Source of the DNA: Ancistrus triradiatus | Taxonomy: Eukaryota > Chordata > Actinopteri > Siluriformes > Loricariidae | Length of the DNA: 64,000 bases | Reading direction: 5' to 3' | Assembly: GCA_025084515.1 (NCBI GenBank) | Contig: JAJAGP010000863.1 | Location: forward strand, 88,501-152,500 | Shown: positions 11,342-22,012 of the stretch, in pieces | Numbering within the stretch: position 1 is the first letter of the stretch | Layout: the number at the start of each line of letters is the position of its first letter | Program-made: the position numbers and the translations under genes | The notes under the pieces: generated by a model | The model's input: only the letters and a program-made list of their open reading frames with translations | What the model was told of the DNA's origin: nothing | The model's database searches: none

Positions 11342-12911
11342 CAGTGGTGTGAAAAAGTGTTTGCCCCCTTTCTGATTTCCTATTTTTTGCATCTTTGTCA
11401 CATTTAAGTGTTTCGGAACATCAAAAACCAATTTAAATATTAGTCAAAAACAACACAAGTAAACACAAAATGCAGTTTTTAAATGAATGTGTTTATTATT
11501 AAGGGAGAAAAAAATCCAAACCTACATGGCCCTGTGTGAAAAAGTGATTGCCCCCTTGTTAAAACATGACGTTCACTGTCTCTAGCCACACCCACCTGTT
11601 CTCAATCAGGACATCACTTAAATATGACCTGCCTGACAAAGTAAAGTACATCAAAAGATCCTTAAAAGCTAACCATCATGCAGAGATCCAAAGAAATTCA
11701 GGAACAATTGAGAAAGAAGGTAATTGAGATCTATCAGGAAAGGGTTATATACCCATTTCTAAAGCTTTGGGACTCCAGGAACCACAGTGAGAGCCATTAT
11801 CCACAAATGACCTAGACATGGTACAGTGGTGAACCTTCCCAGGAGTGGCCGGCCGGCCAAAATTACCCCAAGAGCGCATCAACAACTCATCCAAGAGGTC
11901 ACAAAAGACCCCACAACAACATTCAAAGAACTGCAGGCCTCACGTGCCTCAGTTAAGGTCAGTGTTCATGGTCAGTTCATGGCCAGAAACAGAAAGGGCT
12001 AAAATGGCCTGCATGGCAGAGTTCCAAAACGAAAACCATTGCTGAGCAAAATGAACATTAAAGCTTGTCTCAATTTTTCCAGAACACATCTTGATGATCC
12101 CCAAGACTTTTGGGAAAACATTCTGTAGACTGACAAGACAAAAGTTGAACTCTTTGGAAGGTGTGTGCCATTACATCTGGCGTAAAAGTAAGACAGAATT
12201 TCAGAAAAAGAACATTATACCAACAGTAAGATATCGTGGTGGTACTGTGATGGTCTGGGGCTGTTTTGCTGCTTCAGGACCTGGAAGACTTGCTGTGATA
12301 AATGGAACTATGAATTCTGCTGTCTACCAAAAAAACCTGAAGGAGAATGCCATCTGCCATCTGTTCGTGACCTCAAGCTGAAACGAACTTGGGTTCTGCA
12401 GCAGGACAATGATACAAAACACACCAGCAAGTCAACCTCTGAATGGCTGAAGAAAAACAAAATGAAGTAGTGGCCTAGTCAAAGTCCTGACCTAAATCCT
12501 ATTGAGATGCTGTGGCATGACCTTAAAAAGGCCGTTCATGCTCGAAAACCCTCCATTGTGGCTGAATTACAACAATTCTGCAAAGATGAGTGGCCAAAAT
12601 TCCTCCACATCGCTGTAAAGGACTCATTGAAAGTTATCGCAAACGCCTGGTTGCAGTTGTTGCTGCTAAGGGTGGTTCAACCAGTTATTAGGTTTAGGGG
12701 GCAATCACTTTTTTTCACACAGGGCCATGTAGGTTTGGAATTTTTTCTCCCTTAACAATAAACACCTTCATTCAAAAACTGCATTTTGTGTTTATCTGTG
12801 TTGTCTCTGACTAATATTTAACTTGGTTTGATGTTCCAAAATACTTAAGTGTGACAAAGATGCAAAAAAATAGGAAATCAGGAAGGGAGAAAACACTTTT
12901 TCACACCACTG
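11342..12911 (+). mobile_element. Inner Tc1-like transposon with ~215-bp inverted repeats
   Basis: The ends are 'CAGTGGTGTGAAAAAGTG' and its inverse 'CACTTTTTCACACCACTG'. TA lies at 11340-11341 and 12912-12913. The inverted repeats extend to about 11342-11555 and 12697-12911. Each carries the outer motif 'GTGTGAAAAAGTG' and a second inner copy of it ('CTGTGTGAAAAAGTGATTG'), the arrangement called IR/DR in Sleeping Beauty-type Tc1 elements. It sits wholly inside another Tc1 element and is therefore younger. Confidence 0.9.
11678..12691 (+). pseudogene. Tc1-like transposase, inactivated
   Basis: The start is ATG 11678 ('MQRSKEIQEQLRKKVIEIYQ'), a typical paired-type helix-turn-helix beginning, and the end is TAG 12689-12691. 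The first catalytic Asp region reads 'TDKTKVELFG' at about 12130, where the family has a DET-type motif. A TAG stop replaces the Trp codon just before it. The second Asp is visible as 'VLQQDNDTKHTS' (about 12393-12430) and the third acidic residue in 'DLNPIEMLWHDLKKA' (about 12490-12533). Several frameshifts split the frame near 11740, 12000 and 12360, so no product is expected. Confidence 0.85.
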
Positions 12912-13284
12912 TATATACATATATGTGAATACGTGTGGTGTGAATACGTATCTATGTATGTATATATGTATATACAAAGGAAAGTCATGGATTACTGGTT
13001 TGAAAGATCCTAGATACTCATGTCAACTTAAAAAGGTAAAATATAAATGAAAAAATGCTTTAGTTGCATTTTGTTTCAAATTATTTCTACAGGTGCCTAT
13101 AAATGTGACATATGTGGTTTTGATAAAAATAATTTTCTTGATGATGGATTCTTTTTTTCTGAGCTAAGTCCACTTCAATTACAGGTTGGATATTTCCCTC
13201 TTTTCAGTGTGCGATTAAGCTAATTATATTATAACCCTTTTACTCATCTTTACTAGGATGTCAGTAATTGTGGAGGGGATTTTA

Positions 13285-15522
13285 TATGTAGAACAAATGA
13301 TGTTGCTTTATAGACAGCTTCCAAGAGAACAAGGCATTTTAAATCCAACCTTCAGTTCTTCTATTATTTGTCTATTATCCAAACGATTTGGAATAACACC
13401 AGATCCTAAAACCAACGCTTTACAGAGGACATACCTCTCAAGTGACAGACACATCTTAAATACTTACCTGAAAAATACTTCAGTCAGAGTAAAATCTCAC
13501 AATGCCCTTAAGAAGGCTTTCTAAAGTTACTGTATGCTTCATCACAAAACAACTATGAAAGTATATTTAGATGTCACTGGTGCATTTTATTACTTAGCTA
13601 CTTGGTTTTTCCATTCATTTTCTCCTGTCTGGATCCCATTCTCCAACAAGTCTCATTAAGTTTGATGAATGGGGATTCATCTAAAATATTTGAGCAAATT
13701 CTCTATAATGAATGTTATGCGTGTTATCCTGATTAGTCCTCAGAATGTCTTAAAATGCAGTGTTTATCTTACACTTACATTTTCTCCTCAGAGTGGATAG
13801 GGATTAGAATAAAAGTCATTAATTAATACAGCTCTGAGATATACTAAATTTCTTCAAAGATAATAAGTTTATCTTAAGCAAGAAAATGTATTTCCTGTGG
13901 GTATATCCACGTTTTGACCAGAGAATACAACTAGTATAAAAGAGGAATGAAGACATATATCTGCTTCCAAATAGAACAAACCATTTGAGTGCAAAGAGGG
14001 GTAACTTGGTGCACAACCTGGCATCTGCTTACTATACAAACACAACCTGGTCAGAAAACTTGACAATGTATAAAAAATTTGACTTATATTTTGATTATCT
14101 GACTATCAAAATAGTCGTTTTGTTGCAGCCCTAGTCATTTTAAAACTCTAGACTTATCATAGCAGGTGATGACATCAAACGTGTGATTAAATCAGAGAGA
14201 TTTTTCACAAATTTTAAAACAGATCAAGCCTGATAATGAATGGAGAAAAATATTTTAGTTTTTACAACAACATTCAGTCATCTTGGATTATAACTACGGA
14301 CATTCCCCTGCTCCTATTCTTAATTGATCTGTTTTTCTCACTCAGACTGGCCAGTTCATATTACTGAGTTTAAAACAAAGCCTGGGTAAATCAGGTGTAA
14401 AAAGCGGGCAAACTGACAGTCCAGACTAATGAAAAAAAGTACTCTTGGCAGCCTGAAGAAAAAAATAACAAGGAAATACATTACTGACCCTGATGTTTGG
14501 GAGGAATGAATGGATTTGACCATAATGAAAGCAGCCCTTGTTAGAGACTCCTTAGCCACAGACTTAAAGAGAAATTGCGGGTGGAGTCTTTGGTTTTGAG
14601 GCAATCAGCCAGAATAATTTTGGTCCTCAGCAAGTTAGTATGATTTGTTTTCCATTTGACATTTTCCTTAACATAAAACACAGTGGAACAACCATTGAAA
14701 ACCAATAAATAAGGATAAAACAGCTTAAGAGTAATATAAAAGAATCTGGCAATATAGACTTTGATATTTCAGTGGTTGTGTGGTTCTGAGGCATCTCCAC
14801 CCATACTGTTGGAATTTAACCCATTTTAGTCATGATGCCCTGCTTTGGGTCACCGCCGTCTAAATTTGCACACACCCAGCACTGTTTCTTTCCAAAAAAA
14901 TGCCCTTAAAACATGGCTTACTGCTGTTTGCATTGGCAGGGATAAAATCGCATTCCTTGGAAAACCACATTTGGCCAACAGCAGACATTACTGAGGATGT
15001 TGGGGCGTTCAGCATAAAGCCAGGGGTCAAAAATGCAATCTTTCTATTTAGTGTGAGGCGTTAAGGTGAGGGCTGGAGGGATTTTCAGACTTTAGGGGTG
15101 AGTTCCAATGGCTTCTCTATTTCTGGCCTTTTTTATTAAGGACTTGTGCTGAGTCATACCTTCTGTTGCACTTTGTGGAAGGAACATTCAGGAGAATTCA
15201 AAAGTCCACTATGAAGAACCATTTTTATTACCTCAGTCTTTGTTAAGCTGATGATTACTATAAAATACTATATTTTTTTTACAAAAAATATAAACTTTTT
15301 AAAATATATATATCACAGTCACTTAGATGCTTTTCATAATATTAGAGTTTTGATCATGTACCACTTGATGAGTGGTGATGCAAATAAACAGCTAAAAACT
15401 GGTATCAATTTACATTTTCAAAATCTGTTGATACTCCAGGACAACGATCAGATCTACTGTATATACATGTTCTCCAGATGCCTACTATTCATTACAATGT
15501 GTTTCATCCAATCAGAGTATTA
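13285..15522. other. non-coding stretch
   Basis: No gene is recognised; frames of 65-88 residues lack domain or splice support. The part at about 14790-15190 is notably non-repetitive and balanced in base composition compared with its neighbours (see findings). Confidence 0.5.
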
Positions 15523-15524
15523 TA

Positions 15525-17054
15525 CTGGTCCTTCTCAAAAAATTAGCATATTGTGATAAAGTTAATTCTTTTCCGTAATGTAATGATAAAAATTAAACTT
15601 TCATATATTTTAGATTCATTGCACACCAACTGAAATATTTCAAGTCTTTTATTGTTTTAATATATACTGATGATTTTGGCATACAGCTCATGAAAACCCA
15701 AATCTCACAAAATTAGCATATCATGAAAAGGTTCTCTAAACGAGCTATTAACCTAATCATCTGAATCAACGAATTAACCTCTAAACACCTGCAAAAAGAT
15801 TCCTGAGGCTTTTGAAAACTCCCAGCCTGGTTCATTACTCAAAAACCGCAATCATGGGGTAAGACTGCCGACCTGACTGCTGTCCAGAAGGCCATCATTG
15901 ACACCCTCAAGCAAGAAGGTAAGACACAGAAAAAAATTTCTGAACGAATAGGCTGTTCCCAGAGTGCTGTATCAAGGCACCTCAGTGGGAAGTCTGTGGG
16001 AAGGAAAAGTGTGGCAGAAAACGCTGCACAATGAGAAGAGGTGACCGGACCCTGAGGAGGATTGTGGAGAAGGGCCAATTCCAGAGCCACCGTGCACAGG
16101 CGTGTGCAGGAAATGGGCTACAGGTGCCGCATTCCCCAGGTCAAGCCACTTTTGAACCAGAAACGGCAGCAGAAGCGCCTGACCTGGGCTACAGAGAAGC
16201 AGCACTGGACTGGTTGCTCAGTGGTCCAAAGTACTTTTTTTGGATGAAAGCAAATTTTGCATGTCATCCGGAAATCAAGGTGCCAGAGTCTGGAGGAAGA
16301 CTGGGGAGAAGGAAATGCCAAAATGTCTGAAGTCCAGTGTCAAGTACCCACAGTCAGTGATGGTCTGGGGTGCCATGTCAGCTGCTGGTGTTGGTCCACT
16401 GTGTTTTATCAAGGGCAGATTTTGGAGCACTTCATGCTTCCATCTGCTGAAGAGCTTTATGGAGATGAAGAGTTCATTTTTCAGCACGACCTGGCACCTG
16501 CTCACAGTGCCAAAACCACTGGTAAATGGTTTACTGACCATGGTACTACTGTGCTCAATTGGCCTGCCAACTCTCCTGACCTGAACCCGATAGAGAATCT
16601 GTGGGATATTGTGAAGAGAAAGTTGAGAGACGCAAGACCCAACACTCTGGATGAGCTTTAAGGCCGCTATCGAAGCATCCTGGGCCTCCATAAGACCTCA
16701 GCAGTGCCACAGGCTGATTGCCTCCATGCCACGCCGCATTGAAGCAGTCATTTCTGCAAAAGGATTCCCGACCAAGTATTGAGTGCATAAATGAACATAA
16801 TAATCTGAAGGTTGACGTTTTTTGTATTAAAAACACTTTTCTTTTATTGGTCGGATGAAATATGGTAATTTTGTGAGATTTTTGGGTTTTCATGAGCTGT
16901 ATGCCAAAATCATCAGTATTAAAACAATAAAAGACTTGAAATATTTCAGTTGGTGTGCAATGAATCTAAAATATATGAAAGTTTAATTTTTATCATTACA
17001 TTACGGAAAAGAATTAACTTTATCACAATATGCTAATTTTTTGAGAAGGACCAG
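15525..17054 (+). mobile_element. Tc1-like transposon with ~190-bp near-identical TIRs
   Basis: The left end is 'CTGGTCCTTCTCAAAAAATT' and the right end is its exact inverse. TA lies at 15523-15524 and 17055-17056. The arms (15525-15716 and 16867-17054) are nearly identical over their whole length, with one 4-bp TATA length difference and a few substitutions, which points to a young copy. The total of 1,530 bp is normal for the superfamily. Confidence 0.92.
15854..16782 (+). pseudogene. Tc1-like transposase, multiply frameshifted
   Basis: The ATG is at 15854, but a one-base insertion after codon 2 creates an immediate TAA. Removing it in thought, the N-terminal helix-turn-helix 'QKKISERIGCSQSAVSRHLS' can be read to about 16030, where a CGA-to-TGA type change stops it. 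The frame then moves: 'RRVQEMGYRCRIPQVKPLL' (about 16096-16155), 'MDESKFC' with the first Asp (16240), 'YPQSVMVWGAMSAAGVGPL' (about 16348), 'IFQHDLAPAHSAKTT' with the second Asp (about 16475), and 'SPDLNPIENLWDIVKRKLR' with the third acid (about 16573-16630). All catalytic residues are present, but in at least four different frames. Confidence 0.85.
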
Positions 17055-17056
17055 TA

Positions 17057-18199
17057 CTGTACATGAAGAACATCTTAGCAGATAAAATAAATGAACAGGT
17101 CATTAGAAAGTGGTAATTAAACTTCTTTTTGTCTATTACTGTGTTTCCATCCAATTATTGCATTATTCTTTAGAGTAAACATTATAAACGTCCTCAGGTT
17201 CAGCCAAACATCTTCCAGATCACATCAAACACCTTCAGAATAAAACTGGCTGTTCCTTGGGGAATTCCCCACTAGGAGTGTTTGGCAAGACAGTGAAGGT
17301 TACCATGTGTGGAAATGGGATTTCAAAAAAGGCTCCAGGATACATTTGTGGAAAGTAAGGAGAAGGGTACAAAAAGTTTACAGAGGCTTTAGCTATCCTT
17401 CAGAGTATCCCTTTTTCACACTTGGGGAATGAACAGAGACAAGTGCAGGGAGCTGCAGTACTGCAGATTTTAATTGGAAGTAGGCAGCAGAGGTGCAAAC
17501 ACACAACCACAAGCATAGCCAATATCAGTCCACAAAGTCACAACCAGCAACAACACAATGAGCAATATATTCAACTAGCAAGGCAAACAGGCTGGGGTCA
17601 GTTGAAAAGAAATAATAGGCTCAGAAACATGCAAGAGTGATGCAATTTCATAAGCAGTGAAGGGTTTATGTCCTGTGTCCATTCAGAAAGCAATGAATGG
17701 GAAACAGGTGTGTGTAAGTCAACAGACTGTTGAATCAATACGCCTGATTCCGGAGGCTTGGTCGGGTTTGTGTGTGAATGGCATTCCAGCATGACAACAA
17801 CCATAAATACACCAGGAAAAGAAAAATCAAAACAATGCACTGGCTTAAGGATAGAAAGACAAATGTCCTTGAGCGTCACAGCCCTGACGTAAATTTGATT
17901 AAACTGAACAATTCTACAAGGAAGAGTGAACAAATACTTAAATCAGAGGTCTGGTCACTTTTCCAACCCTCTTACTCTAGAGTTTCATTTATCATTACTT
18001 CTCAAAACTGTTTCCTTCAACATTCTAAGGCAAATTATGCAAATAAATCTGGCTGTAAAACAAAAAGTGACTGTATCAGAGTAGTGTGATGATTTTCTGT
18101 AGGCAGTGTACCATAGCATTAACACAAACTGGACACCTATGATGAGTATAGAGGAATGGATAAAATGTTTGGTGTTGAGCCATAAGCAGTTGTCTGTTG
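17057..18199. other. non-coding stretch, nothing recognised
   Basis: Frames at 17422-17640, 17598-17933 and 17778-18089 overlap on both strands and show no domain. I do not call them genes. Confidence 0.5.
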
Positions 18200-18201
18200 T
18201 A

Positions 18202-18533
18202 CACTAATTGGCCACTTTAATAGGTACTCCTGTTCAACTGCTCATTAATGCAAATATTGAATCAATCAGTCACATGGCAGCAGGTGTACTTAATGCATTT
18301 AGACACGTAGACATGCTCAAGATGACCTGCTGAAGTTCAAACCAAGCAACAGATTTGCAAAGAAAGGTGATGTGATGCTATCACGTCAGTATAAATTAAA
18401 TCTCTGAAATCTCTGAGGAATGTTTCCAGCACTTTGTTGAATTTATGGTACGTAAAATTAAGGCAGTTCAGAAGGCAAAAGGGGGTCCAACCCGGTACTA
18501 GCAAAGTGTACCTAATAAAGAGGACGGTGTGTG
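18202..18533 (+). mobile_element. 332-bp internally deleted Tc1 derivative (MITE-like)
   Basis: The left part 'CACTTTAATAGGTACTCCTG' with 'GACATGCTCAAGATGACCTG' and the right part 'AATCTCTGAGGAATGTTTCC', 'GCAAAAGGGGGTCCAACCC', 'TGTACCTAATAAAG' match the two ends of a well-known fish Tc1 family. TA is present on both sides (18200-18201, 18534-18535). The transposase middle (about 1 kb including the DDE core) is absent: the 5' leader joins directly to the C-terminal codons at about 18363. Confidence 0.8.
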
Positions 18534-18579
18534 TATATATTGTATATGGTATACCAAGCAAAGATACATTCAAAATACA

Positions 18580-19120
18580 CTTGTAGGCTGGTCAGGTATG
18601 CTAGGGAAAACCCTCACATCAATACAAAGGAAAGTTTATCTGGCTGAAGAGTTGTGGTGCACATTGTGCAGCATTGCTTTCACAAACATGATCTCCATTC
18701 AAGGGTCGTCAGAAACATAGCCTGTGTTTGCAAAACAGCAGTTATACAAGCCAGAGACATTCTTGAAACAAGTGCTGAGGTCTAGTGAGATTTTTTGGCT
18801 AAGATCACCAAGGGTCCATTTCAAGAAAAAAATAGAAGCATTTGAAGAACATATCACCATGCGGACTGCGAGGTATGGGAGTGTTTCTATAACCAGAGGC
18901 ATTTGGCAATGAGTGGCAGCCAGAGACACCTGAAATATTATGCAATTAGGGAGAACAATGGAGTTTATTAAATATTAACATCTTTCTGTCTGTAAGGAAG
19001 CTGAAGTTGAAACTGAAAAGAAGTTGGGTATTAAAAGATGATTCACAACCTACATCAAAATCTTCCTTGAACTACAACAACTGAAATATTATGGATAGGA
19101 ATGGCCTCCAGAACTCCCTT
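18580..19120 (+). pseudogene. Very diverged Tc1-like transposase trace
   Basis: 'ATTGCTTTCACAAACATGAT', 'AAACAGCAGTTATACAAGCC' and the stretch at about 18810-18855 resemble transposase-coding sequence of Tc1 elements (HTH-to-DDE linker and the region after the first Asp). The 62-residue frame at 18724-18912 falls here. No termini are visible, so this is a weak call. Confidence 0.35.
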
Positions 19121-19189
19121 AAATAGCTAGATTTTAAAGCAAGCTGTGCATACAACATGACCTAAGAAGATCAGAGACGTTGGGTTGCT

Positions 19190-19792
19190 GTCTTCTGCCT
19201 CCCGTGGGGTTGCCAATGTCTCATGTGATCCCTCTTGGCTGTGTTTCCTACCAGTTCTCCCTCTTTCTAGCTATGCTGCTATAGCTAATGCTGCCGGGGT
19301 CTCATGCTACACTTGGCATCAGTGATTGACATGGCATCAGTGATTGTTAATAGACACTGTGCTCTTAATCAATAACTAATTACATTTTCTGTTTTCTCTC
19401 CGAGCTGTGTTCCGGCAGTTCCAGCCCCACACATGATGTTCATCCGCTGTAGCTCCACCCAAGCTGCTTCTTCATCAGCTCCACCCCCACCATACCCAGG
19501 CCACTTAATGCCGATGTGCATGCTTCACATTTTATTCGAACTTTGACTCCATGACTTTAGTTTCGCTCTTAGATTTATTATCTACGCCGCCAAGGAGGTT
19601 GGGTCCCTTTTTGAGTCTTGGTCCTCCCAAGGTTTCTTCCTATAACTCAGGGAGTTTTCCTTGCCACTGTCGCCCTAGGCTTGCTCAATTTGTGATTGGA
19701 CGTAGTTATTAGGAGATAATCTAAACTTGTAAAGTTGCTTTGAGACAATGCTCCATTGTAAAAAGCGCTATATAAATAGATCTGACTTGACT
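19190..19792 (+). repeat. Dispersed fish repeat with TTGACT-type tail
   Basis: The 3' portion 'CAAGGTTTCTTCCTATAACT', 'TTGCCACTGTCGCCCTAGGC', 'AAAGTTGCTTTGAGACAATG', 'AAAAAGCGCTATATAAATAG' recurs at 38951-39160 (minus) and 60407-60632 (plus), ending each time in a short TTGACT repeat. This copy extends furthest upstream (to about 19190). The 3' ends are shared while the 5' ends differ, as in truncated retroposons. Family name not certain. Confidence 0.7.
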
Positions 19793-21017
19793 AAGAATAC
19801 TGTTGAACTTGAATCATTATGCAAAGTACAGGAGGATTCCTAAAGCGGGAAATCAAGAAGATTGTTATTTGCTACAAGAAACATTTGGAGTAGTGGTAGG
19901 ATTTTGTCCAGCATCGAATGATACTCCAACACTGTTTATTTTTTGCAAGTATGTACACATTTCCCGGTTTTTCCCAGAAACAGGAATGTTAACAGAAACT
20001 TTTAATAAATATTATTGTTAAGTGCAATGAATCTTGATTTTTTTTTATATACAAGACAGAGTGCAAACAGAGACAGTGCATTTATCGCTTCAATAAATGT
20101 TCAGTTACGTTCAGCAATTCTATGTCCATTTATTATTATTATTAGTTTTAACAGTTACAAAAAATAAAAATAAAAAATAGTGAAATCGGCATTGCCATCA
20201 GTCACCCTGCTCTCTAAATATCGCCATTGGTATCAGTCATTAAAAAAGTCCATATCAATCTACCACTAATTTGGAGGCTGTAATTGCTGGTCACTACACT
20301 AATTTTTGACTTAATGGCAAAACCTTTGCACATGCCACATTTTGTTGGGTTTCTTTAAAAAAAAAGTAATTGCATCAAAATAGTCAAAAAATGTTATGCG
20401 CCTTTACATAGGTCATCATAACACCTTTTAATGTAGTATTTTTTTATTTTACTTAATCATAGTGGCACGACAGCAACTATGATAGACAACATAGAGGCCT
20501 AGTGTAAAACTCCTTATACATATTCACATGGTCACATTCCAAAAAGACTGCAACCTGTGTGAAAATGTAAGAAACAGACGAAGTTCAAATGAATCAAGGA
20601 AATGAACAAACCAGATGTAAGTGTCAAGAAAACAAACAGTAACCACTGGTTGTTGGATCGTGCATGTGATGAACATGCTTTCTAACGTTCATGTGCCCAT
20701 TCATGTGGAATTCTCAGTGATAACGCTTCATCCAGTGAGCAAATAGACAAGCTTAAACCTGCAGCATACCCCTGGGGCATTTGAAAGAGCCAATACAGAA
20801 AAATAATAAACATGTATAATGATTGTAACACACAAACCCAAGCACTGAAACACTGAACTCGACCTATCATGTTGATTCAGAATCAATATCAAATTTTGGA
20901 TAAAGGTTCTACCTAAAGTGTAAGAGATTTTAAATGAGAGGGCATTTTCAGCTGTAGTATACTGTATACACTGCAGGTAAGTGGGAATCCCAGGAGAATT
21001 AGGAGAAGAGTGCTTAC
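19793..21017. other. non-coding stretch (probable intron)
   Basis: No gene is seen. A short block at about 20183-20270 ('GTGAAATCGGCATTGCCATC' then 'CATATCAATCTACCACTAAT') resembles terminal sequence of hAT elements, too diverged to delimit. Confidence 0.45.
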
Positions 21018-21047
21018 CTGTCGCCCAGCAGCGCTAATCCTCAGCCT
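21018..21047 (-). CDS. Candidate 30-bp microexon of unidentified gene
   Basis: On the minus strand, a pyrimidine-rich tract ('TGTTTTCTTTCTCC') and an AG acceptor precede 30 bases encoding RLRISAAGRQ. A consensus donor CAG|GTAAGC follows. The length is a multiple of three, and the phase (0 at both edges) fits the donor of the exon at 28313-28152, which also ends in phase 0, so the two could be consecutive exons of one transcript about 7.1 kb apart. This rests only on splice-site quality and phase. The peptide is too short for recognition, and chance occurrence cannot be excluded. Confidence 0.35.
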
Positions 21048-21342
21048 CTGCCAATACAAATGGAGAAAGAAAACACTGAGTATAACTGAATGCCTGAGTT
21101 CACCTCTTTTGCTGCGAGCAGTTTTACGTCCAAATCACTATAATAAGCAGAAGTTCGCTGGCATTTTCCATGAGCTTAGAGATGGTTTATGAATTCAAAT
21201 AATACAGTTCAGCTGAGGCATATGCCTCAGGTTTGCTTTAATATGCCAAAGCAAATATTGCCCAATCAAATACATTATTTTAAAAAAACACTTTTTTGGC
21301 ATGGGTAAGCATATCTTTAGCTGCTTAACTCAACACTTTTTA

Positions 21343-21720
21343 CAGTGGTGCTTGAAAGTTTCTGAACCCTTTACAATTTTCTATATTTCTGCATAAATAT
21401 GACCTAAACCATCAGATTTTCACACAAGTCCTAAAAGTAGATAAAGAGAACCCAGTTAAACAAATGAGACAAAAATATTATACTTGGTCATTTATTTATT
21501 GAGGAAAATGATCCAATATTACATATTAGTGAGTGGCAAAGTTAGGATTGGCAGTTACTTTGAAGGTGAAATTAGAGTCAGCTGTTTTCAGTCAATGGGA
21601 TAAAATCAGGTGTGAGTGGGCACCCTGTTTTATTTAAAGAACAGGGATCTATGAAAGTCTGCTCTTCAAAACACATGTTTGTATCATGGCTTGAACAAAT
21701 AGATTTCTGAGGACCTAATT
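21343..21720 (+). mobile_element. 5' end fragment of a Tc1-like transposon
   Basis: It starts with TA then 'CAGTGGTGCTTGAAAGTTTC' and follows the complete element at 50641-52213 closely ('GACCTAAACCATCAGATTTT', 'CATTTATTTATTGAGGAAAA', 'GTGAGTGGGCACCCTGTTTT') up to the first transposase codons ('GATTTCTGAGGACCTAA'), then stops matching. There is no coding body and no right terminus. Confidence 0.8.
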
Positions 21721-22012
21721 TCTAAAGAATTTCTAAAGAAATGATCAATACTTACAGAAAAATGGTTTGAAATACTGTACTATTATGCCGCATTGCTGGT
21801 ACTAGAGTTGAGGAGTTATGACTCTGTGCTACTGTGGGTGGTGTATCCACCAACATCTGAACTAACTTCAAGCTGCCTGAACCATTGGAATTGTGGGCAT
21901 ATGGATTCTGGGTCTCTAATTCTGAACAGCCTACCAAGCAAATGAGTGTTACTCTAGTGAATGGAAGCTAATGTAGTGAGCATGTGCTAAAGCGATAACA
22001 GTAGCATAGGTA

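Larger units (their letters stand above)
10394..13282 (-). mobile_element. Tc1-like transposon split by a second Tc1 insertion
   Basis: The left terminus 'CAGTCCCATCAACAATTATT' (10394) pairs with the inverted right terminus 'AGTAATTGTGGAGGGGAT' (ending about 13282). TA flanks both sides (10392-10393 and 13283-13284). Subtracting the inner element (11342-12911 plus its TA) leaves about 1.3 kb, a normal Tc1 size. The same family recurs at 47089-48631, with solo ends near 8155 and 38375. Divergence is high, so it is an old copy. Confidence 0.8.
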
